DNA from: Pseudochelatococcus sp047501465
GTDB taxonomy: Bacteria > Pseudomonadota > Alphaproteobacteria > Rhizobiales > Beijerinckiaceae
DNA: 64,000 nucleotides
Assembly (NCBI RefSeq): GCF_047501465.1
Contig: NZ_JAZDRL010000001.1
Coordinates: 620,001-684,000 of the forward strand
Reading direction: 5' to 3'
Position numbers and translations under genes: made by a program. A model generated the notes under the pieces. The model searched no databases and was not told the DNA's origin. It was given only the letters and a program-made list of their open reading frames with translations. Positions 16,455 to 25,511 of this stretch are shown one piece after another. Numbering within the stretch: the first letter of the stretch is position 1; each line of letters opens with the position of its first letter.

Positions 16455-17519
16455 TTAAGCAGCGCGTGGTGGTGTCGATTTAACTGACACTGTTGCCACT
16501 TGTGGCTGTAAAGCATCCACCGGTACATGCGCCATTGTAACATCGGCAACAGCGGGATGAGGCAGAGCAGCATCTGTTTGTGCACGACGGCGGTTAATGC
16601 CTTCAGCACGCTCCCGCCAGACGACAAACACACCAGCACCAATCACCACAGCAGCTCCGGCAAACACAGCTGGCAGAGGCCAATCGCCAAAAATGAACCA
16701 GCCGAGCATGCATGCCCACAGCATCGTGGTATAATCGAATGGTGCAAGCAGCGAAGCATCACCATATCTAAAACTCATCGTCATCAGGATCTGCCCAATA
16801 CCACCGACGATGCCGATCATCACCAACACAATGGCTTCTTCAATGGTAGGCACAACCCAGCCGAACGCAATGGTCAACAATCCCAAAGCAGATGTCATGA
16901 CTGCCAGATAGAATATGATTGCGCCCGTGGTTTCAGTGCTTACCAGACGACGAACCTGCACGAGAGCGCCTGCCGTCAGGAATGCACCGGAGAGAGCGAT
17001 CATCACACCGATTGATGCCGCCCCTCCGGCAAGCATTTCGCTAACAGACAGATGAGGCGCAAGCATAATCAGTACACCGGAAAAACCGATAGCCGTACCA
17101 ATCCAACGGTATGACTGCACCCTCTCCTTAAGCAAAATAGCAGCCAGCACAACGAGAATGAGTGGTGCTGTATAGCCCAATGCGACAGCGTCCGTCAGCG
17201 GCAGATAGGCAAGCGCCAGAAAATTCAGAAACATACTGCAGCTGGACATCACGCCACGCCGGAAATGGCCAATGACATTGCGCGTACGGATCATCGCCAT
17301 CATATCTCCCTGCCAGGCCAGCCAGATAATCAGCGGCAGGAGCATGAAGAATGAGCGGAAGAACACGATCTCTCCGACCGGCACACGATCGCTGACATAT
17401 TTGATGCCAGCACTCATGATGGTGAACATGAGTGCGGATAAGATCTTGAGGACAATGGCAAGTGGGGGATTCACAGCGAAACACCGAAGAGCAACCGCAA
17501 CAGGACGAATTCCTGTCAT
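16455..17519 (-). CDS. EamA/DMT-family inner-membrane transporter
   Basis: About 354 residues with ten predicted membrane helices in two EamA repeats (about 25-150 and 175-305), of the 10-TMS drug/metabolite transporter superfamily. The first repeat has LKILSALMFTIMSAGIKYVSD and ALAYLPLTDAVALGYTAPL, the usual conserved helix of the family; the second ends in a conserved SFRYGDASLLAPFDYTTMLWA. A basic, Pro/Ala/Thr-rich cytosolic tail of about 50 residues follows. Start at ATG 17519 with no strong ribosome site. Substrate is unknown; related proteins export amino acids, S-adenosylmethionine or cations. It is monocistronic. Confidence 0.85.
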   Translation of the reverse strand: MTGIRPVAVALRCFAVNPPLAIVLKILSALMFTIMSAGIKYVSDRVPVGEIVFFRSFFMLLPLIIWLAWQGDMMAMIRTRNVIGHFRRGVMSSCSMFLNFLALAYLPLTDAVALGYTAPLILVVLAAILLKERVQSYRWIGTAIGFSGVLIMLAPHLSVSEMLAGGAASIGVMIALSGAFLTAGALVQVRRLVSTETTGAIIFYLAVMTSALGLLTIAFGWVVPTIEEAIVLVMIGIVGGIGQILMTMSFRYGDASLLAPFDYTTMLWACMLGWFIFGDWPLPAVFAGAAVVIGAGVFVVWRERAEGINRRRAQTDAALPHPAVADVTMAHVPVDALQPQVATVSVKSTPPRAA

Positions 17520-18010
17520 CAATGCATGCTAACTTTATATGCTGCTTAGTCCTTTTTTTGAACGGACATTCCTACATTGCAGTCATGCGTTTGCGGCGAA
17601 GCTAGCGACATGATCGAGCAATTGGCACTGCGAAAATACCATGAATTCTTATCGAAATGGCAGCGATAAAATGGCACTGAAATAAATATTTATCATGTAT
17701 ATACAATAGCTTATTACCAAAAAACTGAAATGATCGCATCATATCAACCTATCACTATGGCCACTTACCAAGCGCTAATTAGCCCTCAATCAAGCAACAT
17801 TTGATTAAGGATGATGACAATAGATTCCAAACGAATAAAATTCCCACATCATAACATTTAAATATCGTTCAAAAAATTTATGCTCACCGAAAATTGATGC
17901 AATTGAAAGAATTTACTCCTTATCCGCAGCCTAAAAACAACTCGTCATCAAACTGTAATAGGAATAAGGTTCCGATAGATCAACAGAATGACTAGCTATA
18001 GGCAGATCAG
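17520..18010. other. Non-coding gap, 491 bases
   Basis: This divergent spacer between the EamA transporter and the phosphoesterase operon is AT-rich and holds no convincing reading frame or RNA gene. A small dyad TTATCG/CGATAA is at about 17649-17669. Both genes' promoters must lie here, but no clear elements were recognised. Confidence 0.5.
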
Positions 18011-18988
18011 GTGTTGAAAGAACCAACAGCGACACATGTCAGAACATTGTTCTTATCTGATGTCCATCTGGGCACGAAGGGCTGTCAGGCGGATTTGTTA
18101 ATTAGTTTTCTGCGTCATTATGATGCCGATACAATCTATCTGGTTGGCGACATCGTAGATGGTTGGCGGCTTAAGGTTGGCTGGTATTGGCCGCAAAGTC
18201 ATAATGATGTGGTGCAGAAACTACTTCGCAAGGCCCGTAAAGGCGCTAAAATTATTTATGTTCCCGGTAATCATGATGAATTCCTGCGGGATTACGTAGG
18301 CAGCAATTTCGGCGGTATAGAGGTTGTTGAACACGCTATTCATATGGGCGCTGATGGTAATCGTTACCTCGTCATCCACGGTGACCAGTTTGACATGGTT
18401 GTACGACACGCACGATGGATCGCATTTCTCGGTGATTGGGCTTACGGCACCGCTCTTGCCATCAATACACACGTAAATTTCATTCGCAGACGGCTGGGGC
18501 TAACCTATTGGTCGCTCTCTGCATGGGCAAAGCTCAAGGTAAAAAACGCAGTGAACTTTATCGGACGCTTTGAAGAGATGCTTTCTTCGGAATCTCAACG
18601 ATATGACGTTCAAGGTGTCATCTGCGGTCACATCCACCACGCGGCAATGCATGATAAATTTGGTGTTCGCTACATCAATACGGGTGATTGGGTTGAATCA
18701 TGCTCGGCAGTAGCAGAGCACTTCGATGGCACCTTTGAGATTCTACGCTGGACAGATCAGCACATTGCAACTCACGACATCAAGGAGGATTCTTCTTCGC
18801 CATTAACCACATCAAATGCTCATACTCCGCCTGCTGAAACAGCATCGCTGGACACTTCCCTGGATCCACTGGCAGGCGAACATTTCGCTAATACGCTTGC
18901 CATCGCATTGGGCGCGTCACCTTCCTTATCTGATGATACAGACAATCGCCCAGCGCCTGATGGCTCAAATGCGAAACGAGCAGCTTGA
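18011..18988 (+). CDS. Calcineurin-type metallophosphoesterase (LpxH-like, COG2908)
   Basis: 325 residues. Metal-binding motifs are in family order: SDVHLG (D17, H19), GDIVDGW (D47), GNHDE (N87-H88-D89) and CGHIHH near 212; the insert WSLSAWAKLKVKNAVNFIGRFE is typical of the LpxH-like group. A 75-residue low-complexity C-terminal tail (Ser/Asp/Ala) follows the catalytic domain. A GTG at 18011 is used. Its stop overlaps the start of the next gene (TGATG), so the two are translationally coupled. LpxH cleaves UDP-2,3-diacylglucosamine in lipid A synthesis, but Rhizobiales usually use LpxI; the coupled glycosyltransferase suggests another phosphate substrate in the envelope pathway. Confidence 0.82.
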   Translation: MLKEPTATHVRTLFLSDVHLGTKGCQADLLISFLRHYDADTIYLVGDIVDGWRLKVGWYWPQSHNDVVQKLLRKARKGAKIIYVPGNHDEFLRDYVGSNFGGIEVVEHAIHMGADGNRYLVIHGDQFDMVVRHARWIAFLGDWAYGTALAINTHVNFIRRRLGLTYWSLSAWAKLKVKNAVNFIGRFEEMLSSESQRYDVQGVICGHIHHAAMHDKFGVRYINTGDWVESCSAVAEHFDGTFEILRWTDQHIATHDIKEDSSSPLTTSNAHTPPAETASLDTSLDPLAGEHFANTLAIALGASPSLSDDTDNRPAPDGSNAKRAA

Positions 18989-20028
18989 TGCGAATATTGA
19001 TAGCAACGGATGCGTGGCACCCTCAGGTCAACGGTGTTGTACGCTCGCTGGAGCATCTCGCACAGGAGGCACCCAAGCTTGGGGCATCCATTGATTTCAT
19101 TACCCCTGATGCTTTCCGCACAATCGCCATGCCCACCTATCAAGAAATTCGGCTGGCACTTGCGATGCCGTGGACAGTAAGGCGAATGATCGATCGTATG
19201 AAGCCAGACTTCATCCACATTGCAACTGAAGGCCCAATCGGACTTTCAACCCGCCATATCTGCCTGGCAGATGGGCACTCATTCACAACGAGTTATCATA
19301 CCCGCTTCCCTGAATATATTGCGGCACGCACACTTATTCCGGAGCGGTGGTCTTATGCTGCTATCCGGCGATTTCATAATGCCGGTGCGGCCACAATGGT
19401 CAGCTCACCAACCCTGGAACAAGACCTGGCTGAGCGTGGCTTTCGTAATCTCGTACGCTGGTCACGGGGGGTGGATGCTGAGCTTTTCCGGCCTCGTATG
19501 CGGCGTCTTCACGCATTCCCGGGCCCTGTTTTTCTATACGTTGGAAGAGTGTCCATTGAAAAAAATATCGAGGCATTTCTGAGCCTCGATCTGCCCGGCA
19601 CAAAAGTGGTTGTTGGTGACGGTCCGGCACGGACGGCGCTTGGCGCGCAATATCCTGACGTGCATTTCCTTGGCGTGAAAACGGGTGAAGATCTGGCTGC
19701 CATTTATGCTTCAGCAGATGTTTTTGTCTTTCCCAGTCTGACTGATACCTTCGGCATCGTGCTTCTTGAGGCTCTTGCCAGCGGTCTGCCGATCGCAGCA
19801 TTTCCTGTCATGGGCCCTATTGATGTCGTCGGTCATAGTGGCACCGGCGCGCTCAATGCCGATTTACGTCAAGCCGCCCTTGCCGCACTTTCGATCTCTA
19901 AAGATGCTTGCCGAGCGCACGCCCTCACCTTCAGTTGGCACGCAAGCGCAAGCCAGTTCATCGAGAATATTAATCGTGTGCAGATGTCTTCTGATACAAC
20001 GCGCCCCCTCGTTATTCGACCCAATTGA
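18988..20028 (+). CDS. Glycosyltransferase family 1/4 (GT-B fold)
   Basis: 346 residues with the GT4 layout: N-terminal acceptor-site start RILIATDAWHPQVNGVVRSLEHLA, HIATEGPIGLSTR and SYHTRFPEYIA, then the donor domain with FLYVGRVSIEKNIEAFL and the E-x7-E motif region FVFPSLTDTFGIVLLEALASGLPIAA. Members of this group transfer mannose, glucose or sulfoquinovose to diacylglycerol-type lipids or to phosphatidylinositol. ATG at 18988 overlaps the phosphoesterase stop by one base. No signal peptide; cytosolic face of the inner membrane is likely. The pair phosphatase plus glycosyltransferase implies successive action on one lipid-linked or sugar-phosphate intermediate. Donor and acceptor are unknown. 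Confidence 0.83.
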   Translation: MRILIATDAWHPQVNGVVRSLEHLAQEAPKLGASIDFITPDAFRTIAMPTYQEIRLALAMPWTVRRMIDRMKPDFIHIATEGPIGLSTRHICLADGHSFTTSYHTRFPEYIAARTLIPERWSYAAIRRFHNAGAATMVSSPTLEQDLAERGFRNLVRWSRGVDAELFRPRMRRLHAFPGPVFLYVGRVSIEKNIEAFLSLDLPGTKVVVGDGPARTALGAQYPDVHFLGVKTGEDLAAIYASADVFVFPSLTDTFGIVLLEALASGLPIAAFPVMGPIDVVGHSGTGALNADLRQAALAALSISKDACRAHALTFSWHASASQFIENINRVQMSSDTTRPLVIRPN

Positions 20029-20191
20029 TGCTACCTACCAGAACATCCCCTGCAAAGAAGCGTTGAAGTGCCGTCAAGCTCTCGACAACGCAAGGCATTG
20101 CTTGCTATTCAAGGGGAAACAGCGTCCTTGAACATTCGAGTTCCAGCGCTCCCTCTTTTTGCAATCAGCGTGACGGTTTGAAGAACGCCTC

Positions 20192-21352
20192 ATGACAACG
20201 GACCCGAACGTTGCGATCCCGCAAGTTGCGCTTGAGGAAGCGGATAGCGGTACCGTCGCCATTATCACTGGTGATTGGGTTGCAGCACAAGCAGACATCG
20301 TTGAACAGCAAGCCGCCATGCTTGAAAAAGCCTTGAGTAAGGCTGCAGGCGCCAAACAGGTCCATTCTATTGATATTGGACAAATCGGGCGCCTCGACAC
20401 AGTCGGCGCATGGGTGCTCGATCGCGCGCGCCTTGATGTCAGCGATGAAGCGGCAGAAGTGCCATTCGTCAATGCGCGTCCTGAACATCAATTGTTGCTG
20501 GAAAAGGTTTCGTATCACAACCTTGATGTGCCACCAGCTCCCCATACGTCACAGGTGGTTGATTTACTCGCGAACATTGGCGAAAGCGTTGTTGATTTTG
20601 GCAAGGAGATGGTGCGCGGGATCAGCTTTTTCGGCGAAATCGTTGCTGGCCTTGCCCGTCTAATCATCCATCCAAGGCGATTTCGCTTTCCTGCCTTTGT
20701 CAATCAGATGGAGCAAACGGGACTGCGCAGCGTACCGATTATCACGCTGATATCATTTCTGGTCGGCTGTATCGTGGCACAGCAAGGCATCTTCCAGATG
20801 CAGCGCTTTGGGGCTGCCATATTTGTTGTCGACCTTACCGGCATTCTGGTGCTGCGAGAACTGGGTGTTCTGCTCACTTCGATCATGATTGCTGGCCGTT
20901 CAGGCAGCGCATTCACGGCCGAACTTGGCTCCATGAAAATGCGTGAAGAAATCGATGCTGTACGCGTCATGGGACTGGACCCCGTTGAAGTGCTCATCGT
21001 ACCGCGTATTTTAGCCCTGCTTGTGGCCCTGCCAATGTTGAGCTTCCTCGCATCGATGGCAGCAATTTTCGGCGGCGGCCTCGTAGCGTGGATTTACGGT
21101 GACATCACGCCGGATATCTTCATGGCGCGTCTGAAAGCGGCGATTACGATTTCCACCTTCATGGTAGGCCTTATCAAAGCACCTTTCATGGCCTTGGTGA
21201 TTGGCGTAATCGCTTCAGGAGAAGGCATGGCGGTGGGCGGATCAGCCGAATCGCTGGGTAAGCAGGTCACTTCATCGGTAGTGAAGTCGATCTTTATGGT
21301 TATTGTCATGGATGGAATGTTCGCAGTGTTCTTCGCAGCGATCAATTTCTGA
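20192..21352 (+). CDS. mlaE: MlaE-type permease with N-terminal STAS domain
   Basis: 386 residues. Residues 1-115 form a STAS-like domain (VAIITGDWVAAQADIVEQQ, SIDIGQIGRLDTVGAWVLDRAR), equivalent to the separate MlaB protein of enterobacteria. Residues 125-386 form the MlaE permease, with the family signature QQGIFQMQRFGAAIFVVDLTGILVLRELGVLLTSIMIAGRSGSAFTAELGSMKMREEIDA, the loop that contacts the ATPase. It moves phospholipid or other lipids between the inner membrane and the periplasmic MCE protein. Followed with eight bases by the ATPase gene. No MlaC or MlaA gene lies nearby. The fusion is usual in Rhizobiales. Confidence 0.88.
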   Translation: MTTDPNVAIPQVALEEADSGTVAIITGDWVAAQADIVEQQAAMLEKALSKAAGAKQVHSIDIGQIGRLDTVGAWVLDRARLDVSDEAAEVPFVNARPEHQLLLEKVSYHNLDVPPAPHTSQVVDLLANIGESVVDFGKEMVRGISFFGEIVAGLARLIIHPRRFRFPAFVNQMEQTGLRSVPIITLISFLVGCIVAQQGIFQMQRFGAAIFVVDLTGILVLRELGVLLTSIMIAGRSGSAFTAELGSMKMREEIDAVRVMGLDPVEVLIVPRILALLVALPMLSFLASMAAIFGGGLVAWIYGDITPDIFMARLKAAITISTFMVGLIKAPFMALVIGVIASGEGMAVGGSAESLGKQVTSSVVKSIFMVIVMDGMFAVFFAAINF

Positions 21353-21359
21353 GGCGGAT

Positions 21360-22190
21360 ATGCAACAGCCGGTCGAAAACGAGCGTTCATCCCCACCTCA
21401 AAAACCACGTGAGGTGATCATCAGCGTGCGGGGTCTTGAGGTCGGTTTTGGCCCCAAGACCATCATGAAGGGCCTCAACCTTGATATCTACAAGGGTGAA
21501 ATCCTTGGCTTCGTTGGTGGCTCGGGCACGGGTAAATCTGTGCTCACGCGCACTATCCTGGGGCTGATCAAAAAACGGGCTGGCACCATCGAGGTGTTCG
21601 GGCGTGATCTCGATAAAATATCGGAGACCGAACATCGGCTGCTTGAGCGACGCTGGGGTGTTCTTTTTCAACACGGTGCTCTGTTTTCTGCACTGACAGT
21701 CAAGCAGAATGTGCAAATGCCCATGCGGGAGTATCTGCACATGTCAGACCGCTTGCTTGATGAAATCGCTATGATGAAGATCGAGATGGCGGGCCTTAAC
21801 CCTGATGCGGCGGATAAATATCCCTCTGACTTATCGGGGGGCATGATCAAGCGTGCCGCACTCGCGCGGGCATTGGCTCTTGATCCGGAAATTGTGTTCC
21901 TCGATGAACCAACTTCGGGTCTTGATCCTATCGGTGCTGCTGAATTCGATGACCTGATAGCCACCTTGCAGAAGACTTTGGGCCTGACGGTTTTCATGGT
22001 AACGCATGATATGGACAGTCTTTATTCAGTCTGCGATCGCATCGCGGCCTTGGGAGAAGGCAAAATTCTTGCTGAAGGCCCTATTGGTACGATGCTGGCG
22101 TCAGATCACCCCTGGATCAAGGCCTATTTCCACGGTAAACGCGCACGGGCGGCAAGCGGCGAAGCAGTGCGTGCAGGTGAGAGCGAATGA
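21360..22190 (+). CDS. mlaF: MlaF-type ABC transporter ATP-binding protein
   Basis: 276 residues. Walker A GGSGTGKSVLTR near 57, Q-loop LFQHGALFSALTV, the variant signature LSGGMIKRAALARAL typical of MlaF, Walker B IVFLDEPTSGLDP and switch His in MVTHDMDSL. A 20-residue N-terminal extension rich in Pro/Glu/Lys precedes the domain. The ATG at 21360 has GAGGCGG directly upstream; a longer open frame inside mlaE is ignored. Forms the ATPase dimer of the lipid transporter with the STAS-MlaE permease. Confidence 0.9.
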   Translation: MQQPVENERSSPPQKPREVIISVRGLEVGFGPKTIMKGLNLDIYKGEILGFVGGSGTGKSVLTRTILGLIKKRAGTIEVFGRDLDKISETEHRLLERRWGVLFQHGALFSALTVKQNVQMPMREYLHMSDRLLDEIAMMKIEMAGLNPDAADKYPSDLSGGMIKRAALARALALDPEIVFLDEPTSGLDPIGAAEFDDLIATLQKTLGLTVFMVTHDMDSLYSVCDRIAALGEGKILAEGPIGTMLASDHPWIKAYFHGKRARAASGEAVRAGESE

Positions 22191-22225
22191 GCATACAGCG
22201 AGAAAAGGTTGGCAGGTAGACGACG

Positions 22226-23341
22226 ATGGAAACACGCGCCAATTATGCCTTGATCGGTCTATTTACGCTCGCCGTCATATTTGCCGGTTTTGTGTTTGTA
22301 TACTGGTTCTCGGGCGCAAACACTGCCAATACACGTGAGTCATACCGCATTGTTTTTTCTGGGTCGGTAGCAGGGCTTTCGCGTGGGTCTCTGGTGACAT
22401 TCAACGGCTTGCGTGTAGGTGAGATCACAAACGTTGAACTGCTACCTGACGATCCCCGTTATGTCGTTGCCATTGCCTCGATTGACCGCTCAACGCCGAT
22501 CAAGAAGGACACGCGCGCCCAGCTTGAATTCCAGGTCGTCACCGGCATCGCTTCGGTTCAGCTCTCTGGCGGCGCACCGGATGCCCCCCAGCTCGAAGCA
22601 GCGCCGGGGCAGCCCCTGCCTACACTTTATGGTGAGCGCTCTGATTTTCAGGATCTGTTAGACACCATCCAGACACTCGCGAGCCGCGCGACAAAGATGA
22701 TTGATCAAATACAACAGGTCGTTGAAAAATCGCAGGAGCCGATTACCAACACGGTGCGCAATATCGAGCTGTTCTCTAAAGCGCTTGGTGATAATGCTGA
22801 TAAAGTGGGTTCAGTATTGGCCAATTCCGGGGAGCTTGCATCAAAGCTGAGCGTACTCGCAACCAATCTTGACTCGCTCGTAACGGCAGTTGAGCCTCAG
22901 CGCGTGGATAAAATCGTCGGCAATATCGAGCGCTTCAGTACCGCCATGGGCGATTCAAGCAATGATATTGAAGTAACCATTGCGAATGCTGCTGATATCT
23001 CAAAGAAGCTAAATGCCGCCGCCGACAACATTACCGGCGTATTGAAGGGGGCTGAGAACTTCCTGTCATCGACAGACGGGAATAGCGCCTTCGAACAAGT
23101 TGCAGAGGCCGCACGCTCAATCCGCACGCTCGCTGACAATCTGGATAAGCGCACGGCGCAAATCACAGCCGGCATTAACAGCTTCGCTGGCCCCGGTCTG
23201 CGTGAATATCAGGCACTGGCTGTGCAGGGCCAGCAGGCTTTAGCGCAACTTACACGCCTCATTCAGGATATTCAGCGCAATCCGCAGCAATTCCTGTTCG
23301 GCAATCGGCCTCCATTGCCGCAATACCAAGGGCAGCGCTGA
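22226..23341 (+). CDS. mlaD: MCE-domain lipid-binding protein (MlaD family)
   Basis: 371 residues. An N-terminal signal anchor (YALIGLFTLAVIFAGFVFVYWFSG) is followed by an MCE domain at about 40-120 (SYRIVFSGSVAGLSRGSLVTFNGLRVGEITNVELLPDD, ending in a LSGG turn). A long helical part follows at about 140-345 with heptad-like repeats (VRNIELFSKALGDNADKVGSVLANSGELASKLS). MCE proteins form hexameric rings or tubes in the periplasm that carry lipids; the long helical part would extend such a tube, as in PqiB/YebT-like systems, while E. coli MlaD is only about half as long. ATG start with a purine-rich upstream. Third gene of the operon. Confidence 0.88.
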   Translation: METRANYALIGLFTLAVIFAGFVFVYWFSGANTANTRESYRIVFSGSVAGLSRGSLVTFNGLRVGEITNVELLPDDPRYVVAIASIDRSTPIKKDTRAQLEFQVVTGIASVQLSGGAPDAPQLEAAPGQPLPTLYGERSDFQDLLDTIQTLASRATKMIDQIQQVVEKSQEPITNTVRNIELFSKALGDNADKVGSVLANSGELASKLSVLATNLDSLVTAVEPQRVDKIVGNIERFSTAMGDSSNDIEVTIANAADISKKLNAAADNITGVLKGAENFLSSTDGNSAFEQVAEAARSIRTLADNLDKRTAQITAGINSFAGPGLREYQALAVQGQQALAQLTRLIQDIQRNPQQFLFGNRPPLPQYQGQR

Positions 23342-23342
23342 T

Positions 23343-24020
23343 ATGCTTCACTCATTGTTCGCCACAATAATGCCCAACAAGACACTTGTATTGACCGGAG
23401 AAACCTCTTTGCAAAACGGGCGTGCCACACAAGCGACGACGTCACAGTGGATAGGTGGAGCGAATTTCGCAGCGCTTACGCTTGCACTCAGCTTGATTGC
23501 TGGCTGCACCTCCGCACCTGTGACGACGTTCGATCTTGCTTCAACCTCAATGAGCGCCCCTCGCATGGAGCGTAACGGCGAAGCGCTTACGGTGTTTGAA
23601 CCGGGTGCTCTTCAGACATTTGATGGCAATACAATTGTCGTACGAGGCCGCGCCGGTGAACTCACCATGCTGACCGATGCGCAATGGGGAGATCGCCTGC
23701 CCCGCCTCGTTCAAACGCAAATCATACGCGCATTTGAGGATGCTGGCCGACTGGGACGGGTTGGGCGTCCCAATGACGGGCTTATCACATCGCGCCAACT
23801 TTATACCGAATTGCGCCAGTTCAATATCGACAGCACGACAGGCGAAGCCGTAGTGGAAATATCGGCGCGCGTTGTCGAAACCTTGTCCGGTAAGGTTGTT
23901 CGCGCTCGTATATTCACAGGGCGGGTGCCAGTGCCTACCGCATTGTCAGGCCCAACGGCTGCCATTGCTCTTGATGCAGCGCTGGCACAAGTGCTCGTTG
24001 AAATCGTAGAGTGGGCTTAA
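23343..24020 (+). CDS. ABC-type transport auxiliary lipoprotein (PqiC-like)
   Basis: 225 residues, starting two bases after the mlaD stop. A signal peptide with lipobox LIAGC at about residues 50-54 predicts lipid attachment. The mature part is the small alpha/beta domain of the ABC-transport auxiliary family (VFEPGALQTFDGNTIVVRGRAGELTMLTDAQWGDRLPRLVQTQIIRAFEDAG, then SRQLYTELRQFNIDSTTGEAVVEISARVV), as in PqiC. The n-region is unusually long from this ATG; the ATG at 23370 is an alternative, still leaving a long n-region. It probably joins the MCE protein to the outer membrane and completes the lipid-transport operon. Confidence 0.82.
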   Translation: MLHSLFATIMPNKTLVLTGETSLQNGRATQATTSQWIGGANFAALTLALSLIAGCTSAPVTTFDLASTSMSAPRMERNGEALTVFEPGALQTFDGNTIVVRGRAGELTMLTDAQWGDRLPRLVQTQIIRAFEDAGRLGRVGRPNDGLITSRQLYTELRQFNIDSTTGEAVVEISARVVETLSGKVVRARIFTGRVPVPTALSGPTAAIALDAALAQVLVEIVEWA

Positions 24021-24117
24021 CCTCGCCATTTATCTCCCTATATGAATAAGATCGTAAAGAGCGGTTTGCCTCGTGCAATCGTTGGGGCGAACCTGGGTTA
24101 TTTGCGCGGAGGTTACG

Positions 24118-24504
24118 ATGTCGCAGTCACTTCAGGGCTTTTGTGGTGTTCTATCGCCTGAGCAATACGCCATTCTGCGCGAGCATGGCACCGAACGGCC
24201 CTATACAAGCCCATTGAATGATGAAAAGCGGACTGGCACTTTTGCCTGCGCAGATTGCGGGCAAGTGCTGTTTGAATCAAACGCGAAATACGAAAGCGGG
24301 TCCGGCTGGCCAAGTTTCTGGCAGCCAGTACCGGGCGCGGTCGCTATAACGGAAGATCTGTCTCATGGCATGGTGCGGACGGAAGTCCATTGTAGTAACT
24401 GCAACGGCCATCTGGGGCACGTATTTCCCGATGGGCCCAAGCCCACAGGCTTACGCTATTGCATCAATGGACTGGCGCTTACTTTCACACCAGAAATTGG
24501 CTAA
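24118..24504 (+). CDS. msrB: Peptide-methionine (R)-S-oxide reductase
   Basis: 128 residues; reduces the R-epimer of methionine sulfoxide in proteins with thioredoxin. Two zinc-binding CxxC pairs (CADCG and CSNCNGHLGHVF) frame the domain and the catalytic Cys lies in GLRYCINGLAL. ESGSGWPSFWQP is the substrate-binding loop. ATG at 24118 has GGAGG upstream; an upstream open stretch back to 24073 is not part of the family. Cytosolic. No msrA is adjacent. The gene ends just before a hairpin that overlaps the bioY 3' end. Confidence 0.94.
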   Translation: MSQSLQGFCGVLSPEQYAILREHGTERPYTSPLNDEKRTGTFACADCGQVLFESNAKYESGSGWPSFWQPVPGAVAITEDLSHGMVRTEVHCSNCNGHLGHVFPDGPKPTGLRYCINGLALTFTPEIG

Positions 24505-24515
24505 TCGCTAATTGA

Positions 24516-24549
24516 TGCCCCCGCACACAAACCGTCACGCGGGCATTTT
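24516..24549 (+). terminator. Intrinsic terminator of msrB
   Basis: TGCCC(C)CGC pairs with GCGGGCA, with one bulged C, followed by TTTT. The second arm overlaps the last codons of bioY on the other strand. Confidence 0.55.
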
Positions 24550-25131
24550 AGGTGGTATAAGCCAAACAATAACTGCAAGCGTTGCTGCTGTCAGGCCAGC
24601 TTTCAACATACTTCCTGTCAGGAAGGGCAATACACCAACCAGCAATGCTTTCTCAAAACCAATTAAGGTTGAGAGCCATAGCGCACCAATTGTAAGGCAA
24701 ACGACTTCTGCAATCATTGCAGCGGCAAAGGCAAGCCATGGGTGTTGGCCATTCCATCCACGCTCTGCAAGATAGCCCATTAACGCAGCAGCAACAGGAA
24801 ATGCCAATAGATAGCCACCTGTAGGCCCCGCTATATATGCCAATCCGAATGCGCCATTGGCAAACACAGGCAGCCCGATTGCGCCCAGAAGCAGCCACAC
24901 CACAATTGTCGAAGCACCAAGACGCCAACCATAAAGCGCACTGATAAGCGTGATGGCAAAGGTCTGCATGGTTACAGGCACAGGAAATGTTGGCACTACA
25001 ATATATGAAGAGACCGCCAAAAGCGCAGAACCAAAGACAACCGCAGCAATTCTAAATACAAGGCTACGCTCGTGCAGGCGCAAAGGGCTGAATGAGGCAG
25101 CACCAGCGCGCAATGAAACAGCTTCAGACAT
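24535..25131 (-). CDS. bioY: Biotin transporter substrate-binding component BioY
   Basis: 198 residues from ATG 25131; six predicted membrane helices of the ECF S-component fold. BioY hallmarks are VPTFPVPVTMQTFAITLISALYGWRLG, GAIGLPVFANGAFGLAYIAGPTGGYLLAFPVAA and the final conserved GVLPFLTGSMLKAGLTAA. It takes up biotin, alone or with BioM/BioN, which are not visible here. A short alternative start lies five codons upstream (25146). An inverted repeat 63-81 bases upstream (25194-25212) is a candidate control site; the classic rhizobial BioR box TTATMKATAA was not found. Confidence 0.9.
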   Translation of the reverse strand: MSEAVSLRAGAASFSPLRLHERSLVFRIAAVVFGSALLAVSSYIVVPTFPVPVTMQTFAITLISALYGWRLGASTIVVWLLLGAIGLPVFANGAFGLAYIAGPTGGYLLAFPVAAALMGYLAERGWNGQHPWLAFAAAMIAEVVCLTIGALWLSTLIGFEKALLVGVLPFLTGSMLKAGLTAATLAVIVWLIPPKMPA

Positions 25132-25193
25132 AGAACATCCCATCATCTAACGAAACACAATGTGAGATGATTTTCACATAACATTTGTTCCGT

Positions 25194-25212
25194 TGGAAGT
25201 GTAATACTTCCA
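25194..25212. promoter_or_regulatory. Inverted repeat upstream of bioY
   Basis: TGGAAGTGTAATACTTCCA: perfect seven-base arms around a five-base centre, 63 bases before the bioY start. A smaller dyad TGTGA-N8-TCACA lies closer, at 25161-25178. Either may bind a repressor; no known consensus is matched exactly. The remaining gap down to 25500 is AT-rich and holds no gene. Confidence 0.4.
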
Positions 25213-25511
25213 TTGGGCGTCTTATAGCAGATTTTCACAGCAAGACCAGCATTATTACTGGCGGTCACTATCTTTATAAATATAAGAAAATTTCACCCTG
25301 ATGTGCCAAATAGATCAATATACATACAAAGCTGTATTATTAAATAATATTCTGGATAATTATTTTACTGAGATACCCGCTACGACCTCTGACGGATTTT
25401 AAGCTTAAGGCCTGGTTGCAGTATAATGGAAATCGTAAGAACAAAACAGAGGATAATTCCGCTTACGTGGGCTTTCACGATGGATAGAACAATATTACTC
25501 CATTTAACAAA

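Noticed and set aside
25161..25178. TGTGA-N8-TCACA as a CRP site
   Set aside because: The spacer is eight rather than six bases and no CRP-type context is evident; kept only as a generic dyad.
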